64,000 nucleotides of DNA from Isoetes taiwanensis (Eukaryota > Streptophyta > Lycopodiopsida > Isoetales > Isoetaceae): positions 2,326,783-2,390,782 of the forward strand of contig JAJEKV010000032.1 of the NCBI GenBank assembly GCA_021234155.1, read 5' to 3'. The notes under the pieces are model-generated. The model made no database searches, was not told the origin of the DNA, and was given only the letters and a program-made list of their open reading frames with translations. The position numbers were made by a program, and so were the translations under genes. Shown in pieces: positions 1-8,047 of this stretch. Positions within the stretch are counted from its first letter, which is position 1; every line of letters begins with the position of its first letter.

Positions 1-562
1 CTCAGCATCAGGGCTTATTCATTTTGCCTGTAAAGGCCAACAAGGCTTACTTGGATACTGTAACAACATGGTTTTTGATAACTCTAATCAGCATTTGCAA
101 GCAATGTATCATCACTTGTATGGAGTTCATTGTAAAGTATTGAATGATTGTAATTATCTTCATCATTATAATAGATACTTATCAACAAGAAGTAAGCGTG
201 CAGAAGAATTAGAGGTTTCAAACCAGAAATTTGTCTATGGAGGTGCATGAACTGAAGCATGGACTGAAGCGAGTTTCAGAAGATAACAAAAATCTTCAAA
301 AGAGATTGAAGAGATTGAAGATGACACCATTGGGAGCCTAGGGAGAGGAAAATGAATCTGAAGGCTGTAAATGTCCTTGTTCCTGCCATAAAAAAAACTC
401 ATAGATCCAAGTATGTCTGAGAAAAAAAAGATAAAACCTTGTAATATTGTTTCTCTTTTGAAGAAATTGGTTACTAAGGATGATGTGATAGAAATGTTGA
501 AGCTTCCAGAGGCCAATAACTTAAGAAAAACCATAATCGATCAAGTAACATGATTGCAAATT
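1..562. other. No confident gene; two short ORFs
   Basis: I recognise nothing here. An ATG at 413 opens a 46-residue lysine-rich ORF ending at 553 (MSEKKKIKPCNIV...). A coiled-coil-like stretch (HELKHGLKRVSEDNKNLQ) can be read at about 236-340 in another frame. Either could be the end of a gene or element that begins left of the window. Neither has splice or family support. Confidence 0.2.
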
Positions 563-590
563 AAACGGGAGTGTTGCAACACTCCCGTTT
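563..590. repeat. Perfect 28-bp palindrome
   Basis: The half-site AAACGGGAGTGTTG is followed at once by its exact reverse complement, with no loop. It lies about 310 bp beyond the stop codon of the minus-strand methyltransferase gene. It could form a cruciform or a 14-bp stem in RNA. Whether it is an element terminus or a binding site is unknown. Confidence 0.85.
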
Positions 591-897
591 CAAAGATTCC
601 CTTGAAAAAAACACCCTGCTCTAGAAAATGACATTTTTTCCTTCCAATTGAGAATTTCAAGAGGCCTATTTTTTTTACCTGCATTTTGGCCCCTTAGTAA
701 GGGAGAACTTGGATTTTGCCAAAAGCAGCACTTGAAAAGGGAAGAATTTAGACATGTATTTGTATTCTCTAAAAGTATTTTCTCGAAAACATCAGAATGT
801 AGTAAATAAAATAATCAATATATAATTAAAGTATTTCATTAACATCAATTTTGACAACACATGAAGGTGAGTAATAAATATTTTTGCATGAGACAGA

Positions 898-2981
898 TTA
901 AAGGTCCAATTCGTAGTCTTCTTCATTCTTTTTGCTTGTCTCTGCTGTGTCAATTTCTGTGGTCTGCTCCTTTTGTGGTGATTTAGCCTTGTCTACTTCT
1001 ACAATGTCTTCAGGAATAGTAGCTAGAGACACTTCTTTCAGCTTTGCAAAGGTAACTTCATCATCTAAAGAGCTAGTGAATGGAGGCTGTATCTCTGAAG
1101 AGGTCAGCTTGGCAAAATCAGATGAGGATCTGGCGCCTAACTCTTGATGCTCATCTGGTAGGGTAGGTAAGGCAGCCAATCTCATCTTGATGAAGTTCAC
1201 AGCTTCTTTATCTATGTCCAATGCTATACAATTGCGGCCCTTCTTAAGTGCACAAGCTATTGTTGTATCAGAGCCAGAAAAGGCATCAAGCACCCAATCT
1301 CCTGGATGTGAAAACATGTCTAGGAGATGGTTGATTAACTTTTGAGGCTTCTGGTAGTGATTAACTATTCTTCCTTGCGCACTAGGGTCTTGCAGCTTCT
1401 GAAGCACTGCTGGAAATTCCAAGATATTAGAAAAGTTCTGGCAAGCTGCTGTATTAAAATGCTCCATGGTGCATTTCCCATCGAAACTCCGGTAAGCAAC
1501 ATGGAGGTATTCAACCTTGCTCAGCAACCTCGGCCTGCCACCATGGTAGTTTATATTCGTCTTATACCTACAGAAATAAAAGTTGAGTCACTAACGAAAA
1601 CGAAACAAGAAACCAACAAAGAAAATAAGTCAAAAGGAATCATATTCCGGAATAGAAAATGAAAACACAAAAGATGAATATGTAAGGAACTTGAAGAACA
1701 AATCAACACATGCAAAGAAAAAACTAGCGTATTCCAGCATAAAATACTTACCAACCATGTTCTCGTAACCTGCTTGCATTGGGGATCCAAAATGATTCTT
1801 AAACGTGGACTCCACAAGGCCGATTTGTATGCTGGAATGAAACACGACAAGACGCCAGTGCTTGGCCGTTGTGATTTGTTTAATACCGTCGACGAAGGCG
1901 TTGAATTCTGAATTTTTGAATGGCTGATCGTCGTAACGGCTGTCCTTTAGTTTAAAGCCATAAGGAAGACCCGCTATAACCAGTGTAAAATCCTGTGGCT
2001 TTACTGTTCCAACCAGTTTAGTGCAGTCCCCGTGGATGATAGAAAACAAATTGTTCTGATCGTACAAGCTGAACGTTTCATAATAGGAAGGCTCCACTTC
2101 TAGAGTCCTTCTATCTGCCAATGTTCTTTCCTCTCGTGCCAACCTCACGAGGTGCATAAAACCTTTTGGAATGTCCTTATTTTTCTTCTTGTTCTACAAT
2201 CAGAAGGGAAATTTAGTACCTAAATAAAACAAGAGTCGCATGTTTAGTCAGCGTACCCATCCTTCGAAATTTGGAGCGTACTGAACAATACGCTCGTCTA
2301 ATGTAGCAATGGGATAAAGTTCTTTGCACCTCTCCCATGTCTCCACGTTAAGTTGTTCCATCAAACAAGTCTGGCATGTGAGGATTTTTGGTTGAGAAGA
2401 AGACCTTAAACGTTTTAGAAGTTGGCAACTACAACGGTAAAAAATCAACCAACTTCTTGCGAAAAAATGTATTCTAGAATACAAGTGGCTTAAACTTGTT
2501 TTTTTATTAATTGTAGAAGTGTATTCCGGAATACACTTTAGCTGCTGCGTAGGAGCGAAAGTGTATTCCGGAATACACGTTTCCACTTCATCGAGGGTGA
2601 AAGTGTATTCTGGAATACACTTTCGATCTACTTGAAGGGCAAAAACGTTTTTTGGAGTACCCGTTTTCAGTTGTTTTAAAACAGACAGTATTCTGCAATA
2701 GTACATCTCTTGTTTGTCAGGTAGAAAAGAAATCAATGATAGCAAAGCTTACTTGTGCAACTCCTTCGACATTTCTTTGAGAGTGAACTCTTTGTCCACG
2801 ACCTTCTGCAGGAGCCGTTCCAACAAATCTATATCAGTGAAGCCCTGCATCTCCCTCCAGACAGTGATGGTCATTTCTTTCTTTGGCACGTCGGAGCCTT
2901 TCTTTTTCTCGAAACTTTGCCTTTGCTTTTTAGTTCGCCATGCTCAAACATATTAAATATTTCATTCTGAAGTTCCCATAT
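898..2981 (-). CDS. Beta-class DNA methyltransferase, catalytic exons of a ParB-like/methyltransferase gene
   Basis: These are the last four exons of the gene, modelled at 2981-2753, 2370-2257, 2193-1752 and 1567-898. Donors GTAAGC, GTACGC and GTAAGT and matching AG acceptors support them. The motif order is that of beta-class amino-methyltransferases: motif IV first (LVIAGLPYG, about 1990), then motif I (VLDAFSGSDTTIACALKKG, about 1260), the S-adenosylmethionine pocket, then an acidic C-terminal tail. The family methylates cytosine N4 or adenine N6 in DNA. Related eukaryotic N4 enzymes are known from bdelloid rotifers and have been reported in Marchantia sperm. Motif IV reads GLPY, not SPPY/DPPY, and motif I has Asp where the second Gly is usual, so activity is uncertain. 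Exon 2981-2753 needs a frame change, and the 1752/1567 junction is out of phase by one base: either decay or assembly error. Confidence 0.72.
2469..2620. repeat. Intronic palindrome array A (4 sites, 42-bp phase)
   Basis: Four copies of GTATTCYRGAATAC, the last three extended to GTGTATTCYGGAATACAC, lie at 2469-2482, 2519-2536, 2561-2578 and 2603-2620. Their dyad centres are 52, 42 and 42 bp apart, which is five, four and four turns of B-DNA. The array sits inside the intron 2752-2371 of the methyltransferase gene. The spacers have their own weak dyads halfway between sites. Single sites also occur at 1643-1654 and 3047-3058 in other introns of the gene. Confidence 0.9.
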
Positions 2982-3089
2982 CTGCAAACAAATCAAGATT
3001 CTCGTCAGCTAGTTTTCTACAAAGAAGGTTGCAGTACACGAAATCATATTCTAGAATACGTTGGAGACGTACCCGGCCATCCCTGAATG

Positions 3090-4020
3090 CTAGCTGAAAC
3101 CAATTGTCATGACCAATGAGTGATTCCCTTTTGTTCGCCTCGTCGTACTTGAGGCATCACTCAATGGCACATTAAGTGGATCATACATTCTATAACCTTT
3201 GGAATGCATGTCATAGCCAACCAAATAGGTTATCCTTGACCTGTCATCCAATTTCAGTCTTAATTCCTGGGGAATGTGTGTGTATCCCAAACACCCAAAC
3301 ACTTTAAATATTTCATAATGAGGAGTTTTTCCTGACCAAATGACTTCTGGTATTTTTCCTTCTATGCTTTTTGATGGCAGACTATTTTGTATGAGTACAG
3401 CAGTCTTGACTGCCTACTCCCACAAGAAATTGGGCAGACCTGCATGCTTCAACATAGATCTTGTAACATTCAGAATTGTTTTGTTCTTCCTCTCAGCCAC
3501 ACCATTCTGCTGAGGTGTATAGCTGCAAGTAAATTGTCTCTTTATACCCCTGTCTTGACAATATCTGACAAATTTTCCTGACAAGTATTCTCCTCCCCGA
3601 TCAGATCTTACACATTTGATTCTTTTCCCAGTTTCACACTCTACTTCTGCTGCAAACATTTTAAATGCTTCAAACGCTTGGTCTTTTGTTCTCAGACAGT
3701 AGAGTCTCGTTTTTCTGCTGTAATCATCAACAAATGTTATGAAGTATCTTTTTCCTGTTATTCCTGTCACATTCAATGGACCACAAAGGTCAGTGTGAAT
3801 TAAACCAAGAATTTCATTTGCTTTTCCTTTTGCCTTTGAAAAAGGCAATCTGGAGTGCTTACCCAACATGCAACCCCTGCAAACATGATTTTCTATTGCT
3901 TTATCAGATGACACCAATAGTCCCTGCTTTATCATAAGTTCAATATTCTTCATATTTGTGTGCCCAAGTCTTTCATGCCACATATTTGCTGGTCACACAT
4001 ACTACATTTTCTTGTCCTAG
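3090..4020 (-). mobile_element. Ty1/copia retrotransposon fragment (integrase region)
   Basis: The reading frame 3983-3414 shows the GAG-pre-integrase zinc region (WHERLGHTNMKNI, then CRGCMLGKH) and the integrase core: HTDLCGP (first Asp), TFVDDYSRK (second Asp) and SYTPQQNGVAERKN with its Glu. The frame then breaks and resumes at 3302-3090 with the conserved copia stretch FGCLGYTHIP...KLDDRS. No gag, protease, reverse transcriptase or LTR is present. The piece lies within the large intron (about 4727-2982) of the methyltransferase gene, in the same orientation. It is a dead fragment. Confidence 0.9.
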
Positions 4021-4475
4021 CCATGCTTTAACTGCGCATCTGCCTCCTCACACAATCCACTACTTTGCTGGATATTGACGACAGACTTTTTGCCTCTAGG
4101 AAAATATCAGTCTTTTCGTACAATGTGCCATTTGCTGTCTACTGCATTTGGTCCCCTAGATATATGGTTGTTTATGCAATTTTGCATGCTTGCCCCAATC
4201 AGTGTGTAAATTTGACGGTTTTCGTTTCGAATGACAGACAACATATTTTATGCTTTTCGTATGACAAAAAGTTCTCAAATTCTAACCTTTCATATGCCAT
4301 AAAAAATTTCAAAATACAGAATCCAATCTTTTATTAAAAAAACATAGAAAATGCAGTACAACTCATAAAATATTTTTTAACAACTGCTACATAGATCCAT
4401 ACCAAAAAGGAGTACATGAGTAAGTTCTAGAAACACAAATTGATCAGCTAACAAGCGGCATTGCTCTTCTGTATT

Positions 4476-4580
4476 TTGCTTCTTACCAATCCTTCTTACC
4501 AATCCTAATACTTCTTACCAATTTGCTTCTTACCAATCCTAATACTTCTTTGCTTCTTACCAATCCTTCTTACCAATTAG
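4476..4580. repeat. Minisatellite, unit near CTTCTTACCAATCCTAATA
   Basis: Six or more degenerate copies of CTTCTTACCAAT with variable spacers run in tandem. They lie in the same long intron of the minus-strand gene. No function is evident. Confidence 0.7.
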
Positions 4581-4727
4581 GACATGCTCCTTAAAACATG
4601 CTCATATTTTGCTAATGCATGACTTTTTGGAGAAGTATTAGAGATGCTCACGTCACTTAAGCAGCAAGGCAATGGTCTCAATGGTCTGTTCCTAATGGTT
4701 TGTTCAGATGCTTTCTCTACCTAAAAC

Positions 4728-5811
4728 CCTATCTCAAAGGGCGCCTTGTAGGCATCCAATAGAACCATAACCCATAGGACTGACTGTTTGTTCTCTGCAT
4801 CCAATAATTCAAGTGAATATTGATGCTTCTTCAGATCCTCCCCATACTTGTCTTTGAAGATGACGTATTCTCTGTGCATGAACCTGATTTTATCCACGAA
4901 GCTCATTTTCAACTTGTATTCGTTGTCAGCGTTGTGCATGTTGGTAACGATTTTGACTTCTTCATCAGTCAGTCCACAGTAGACTGCATACAGAACAGAC
5001 AAGTACCTATGATTTTTTTTTTCTTTATACAACTGCCTCCTTGCCTTGAAACTATGGTTCCCACCCAAAACATAATGTGTATATGTGTCCGCATTTTTCC
5101 TATCGTACTTGGTTGGGTTTGTGCACTGCTCCCTATCAATCAGAACCACAATTGGAGCAACATGGGCATTGGGATTGCTCCGAATTCTATCCTTCATGTT
5201 CCGCAAATGATCTGCGTAAATCTTTCGAGCATGTAGGAAACGTTCTCCAGCTTCATTTTTAGGAGGAAGCTTCATCGATGTGACAGGCAAATAGATGACA
5301 CCTTGCACAAACTTGTGCAGGTTAATTTCTTCCATCTTCTCTGAAGTTTTGTCTACCTTTTTTTCCTTCTCTGGCAATTGGTGCAGTCTTTCTTTTTTTG
5401 GGCTCTTTAGCAGCAATAGTCAGCCTCTGCTTCTTTGGAGGTAGTGTTTGCTGCTCTTCTGACCCTTCTGTGCTTTTTTCATCCTCTTCCTTTCCTGATG
5501 GACTACTCAAACTCCTTTGTTCTTCCTCTTCTTCCCTCTCTGATTCACTATAAGCGAAGTCTTCGCTTTGTGTGCTTCGAACCCAGCTTATAATGGCACT
5601 GAGCTTTCTCTTGTTGATGTAGTGGGAAACATATTTGTAAAGTGCCGGTGGTTGCACTTTGACAAGTTTGAAAAAGGACTCATCAACCTGTATAAAACCT
5701 TGGAATGTCGTAAAGGAGAGTCTCACTCGTTGTCCAGACTCCCCTGCTATCTCACTGACATCATGTATGGTGCCCATGCAGGCAAACTCTCTGTCATCGT
5801 ATCTTTTTGCA
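4728..5811 (-). CDS. ParB-like exon of the methyltransferase gene
   Basis: The N-terminal part is a basic, low-complexity linker rich in E, S and K, with SEREEEEEQRS and PKKQRLTIAAKEPKKRK, a likely nuclear localisation signal. The C-terminal part (frame 5416-4728) reads APIVVLIDREQC, then THYVLGGNHSFKARRQL, a match in style to ParB/Srx-fold domains that end in GGNHR-type motifs. In bacteria and phages such domains often precede N4/N6 methyltransferases in one polypeptide, which supports reading this as the N-terminal half of the methyltransferase. A one-base shift in A-rich runs near 5350-5400 joins the two frames. The probable donor is at 4727 (GTTTTAG), just before an in-frame TAG. ParB-like is a call by motif only. 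Confidence 0.55.
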
Positions 5812-7151
5812 CCAGGACTGCGACAAATGAGGATGATGTTACAACATCTACTCCTCTTCATACAACCGTTGTGACCCATGGATTTGCAGAGTTTCAGTCC
5901 GCCGTGAGGGAGATGTTTGCAAGAACTCCTCATCATGATGCTACAACAACTGCTGCTACAATTTCTTATGGTCCTTCACCAATATTTAACACTGTGCCTC
6001 CGATATATCCGGGTACAACTTCACGTAGTATTTTTTTCCTCTTCAAGCACACCTTTAAGGGCAGAGGAGGTCACACCTAGAGTTCAATTGTCATCCGAAG
6101 ATGAAGATACCAATGAGGAGCAACGGGATTATATGTTCTCCACCCAAAGTTCTAAGAAATTTAAAGTGGATTTTAGCTCGAAAGCATGTTCTTCTATAAG
6201 AAGAAAAAATCTTATGGATGAATAAAAAATGAGAAGAATTCTAAGAACTACATGCTGCTCATTGGGCTGCATTAACAAATTCAACATGGCTAAACTTCGT
6301 GCAGTTAGAGACAATTATAGTTCTATGACAATGGCTGACCATAATGCCTATTTGGCTTATCATGTAAGACCAAACAACCACACCTTCTTGCATTATATTT
6401 ACCGTGAACAGGTGTGCCAGAAATACTTTATGGTTGTCCACCATTTGGGGGCCACTAGAATGTCTTGAATACATAAAAGACTGGATAAAAACCCTGCAAT
6501 CGATGATCATTGTGGGCCAAGGCGAGTTAAAACAATGCATGCTCTAGCTGCTGCGTCTTCGATGGAAATACTTCAGAGAGACATTTGAAAAGCTGTCTAA
6601 CAGTAACATGTACCATTTGACAGACAACATCACAAAAAATGATGTCTTCCAAGAATACAAAGAGACATGTATTCAGTCACAGCACATCTCTTACTCATAC
6701 TTAACCACACTTTGGTTTGTGAAAATTCCCAGAAGACATAGAATGTCTGTTTGCTCAAGATGTGCAGAATTAAGAGCCAACGAAAATCTGCAAAGACAGA
6801 GGTCGAAAGAAGTAAGTTCAAGTTCTCCAATCTCACAGTTGTTTCCCAGAATTGTTTTAACCTCATTCCTTCGACAGATATTGTGCAGCAGAACCTTGCC
6901 AGACATCGTGAACAACAAGCAGCCGAGAGAAGAAAGCTTGCCAAGCACAGGCAAAAAGCTCTCGAACGTCCACTGCAATATATGTCTGTTGTAATTGATG
7001 GAATGGATAAAAAAAGACAACTCTACCTCATTTCTTAAATATTCCTAAAGATGTACCAGAGGAATGTTTCGTTAAGGTCCACCTTGTAGGAGCTATGGTC
7101 TTCAAAGGAAGTCTAAAGTGCAATGTATTTTTGACATATTCAAACTTGCAT
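5812..7151 (+). pseudogene. Truncated second copy of the DUF7869-like transposase gene
   Basis: This stretch is nearly identical to about 8455-9808. It begins at ACAAATGAGGATGATG (with CAGGACT just before) and ends at CTTGCAT. It lacks the proline-rich N-terminus and everything after the VHLVGAMVFKGSLKC motif. It has extra stop codons: a TAA replaces a Gln codon near 6223 and a TGA replaces Arg near 6467. Both ends fall inside the minus-strand methyltransferase gene, between exon 7232-7152 and exon 5811-4728, so this is an insertion that splits that gene or lies in a new intron. The short CTTGCAT and CAGGACT matches at the edges suggest microhomology-driven copying rather than transposition. 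Confidence 0.8.
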
Positions 7152-7705
7152 ACATCGTCCACCCTTCTCTGTGGGTGTGCCTTATGAGTAATTTTGATGG
7201 GCTTCTTCTGTTGTTTCTTGCTGACGTCTTGCCTGTACAAATCATGTGTTTAGCACGTCTTTTTTAGCTAAAACACAAGCAAAAAATACTATTCCAGAAT
7301 ACAAAAGGTCCAAATGTCATGCCAACACAGGACCAAAAGGCCAATAAAAGACTTGAGATTTTACAAAACACAGTTAAACAAGTCTAAAATGCGATGAAAA
7401 CATCAAAAATTACCAAAAAAGTATTCTAGAATACACTTCTCAAACTTTAAAGTAGAGCAACTGTATTCTGGAATACCCATCTTCCTCTCTGAAGAGGCGA
7501 AAGTGTATTCTGGAATACATTTTCGCCTTCAGTTAAAACGAAAGTGTATTCCGGAATACACTTTCGCCTCTTCAGAGAAGAAGAAGTGTATTCTGGAATA
7601 CACTTTTGTCTCTCTAGAAAGAGAGAAGTGTATTCTGGAATACACCATCTTTTAGTTAAAAAACAAAAAAGAACGTACACTGCACTTTTAGACTCACCTG
7701 TCCAT
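7152..7705 (-). CDS. First exons of the ParB-like/methyltransferase gene
   Basis: An ATG at 7705 gives exon 1 (7705-7698), which ends at the strong donor ATGGACAG|GTGAGT. The acceptor TTTGTACAG ends at 7233, and exon 2 starts at 7232. The join is in phase and reads MDRQDVSKKQQKKPIKI, a short basic N-terminus. The 465-bp intron between them holds palindrome array B. After about 7152 the frame runs into the truncated transposase copy. The exon model is inferred from splice signals and needs transcript support. Confidence 0.5.
7421..7645. repeat. Intronic palindrome array B (6 sites, 42-bp phase)
   Basis: Six palindromes with core GTATTCYRGAATAC lie at 7421-7434, 7463-7476, 7503-7520, 7544-7561, 7586-7603 and 7628-7645. 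Their centres are 42, 42, 41, 42 and 42 bp apart. The spacers are also roughly palindromic (for example TCTCTCTAGAAAGAGAGA at 7609-7626), so dyads recur every 21 bp. The array fills the first intron of the methyltransferase gene, next to the divergent promoter. A further single site is at 7289-7300. Because 42 is divisible by 3, both strands are open and spell a CIPEYT peptide repeat. Confidence 0.92.
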
Positions 7706-8047
7706 GATTTTGTCTATGCGAATCGGAATAGAGCAATATATTAATATATTCGAGGGCGCTGGCGCTGGCGACTCGAGCTGCTGGAACGGAATACAAAACT
7801 GAGGCGGTAAAATTTCCTTTTAAAGGTTGCACATAGTCCCTTCACCAATTCTATGTGTAGTGGAATACAAATTCTGTATATCTAGAATAGCATTTTGTTT
7901 CTTGCTGCCTCGTTTTGTTTCCACATACTTCTTCTTCCTGCATGCCGTGTATTTTCGAATAGCAAGGTCCAACGGTCTCTAATTTCTTCTCGATATTTCC
8001 TCATGTTATCTTGCTCTTTGCAGTTGTTGAAGACGTTTAAACGCAAT
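7706..8047. promoter_or_regulatory. Divergent promoter between methyltransferase and transposase genes
   Basis: The two start codons point away from each other across 342 bp. The interval holds an AT-rich palindrome (AATATATTAATATATT, 7735-7750), a GGCGCT tandem just after it, and half-sites of the array palindrome (GGAATAC near 7789 and 7861, TCTAGAATA near 7881). No experimental start is known. The role as a shared promoter is inferred from the layout. Confidence 0.4.

Noticed and set aside
7421-7645. CRISPR-like array, regular repeats with spacers
   Set aside because: The repeats are only 14-18 bp, are palindromes, and the spacers are alike and themselves palindromic. The setting is a spliced plant gene.
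7447-7744. Peptide repeat protein with CIPEYT units
   Set aside because: Both strands are open only because the DNA period of 42 is divisible by 3. The sequence lies between a good splice donor and acceptor.
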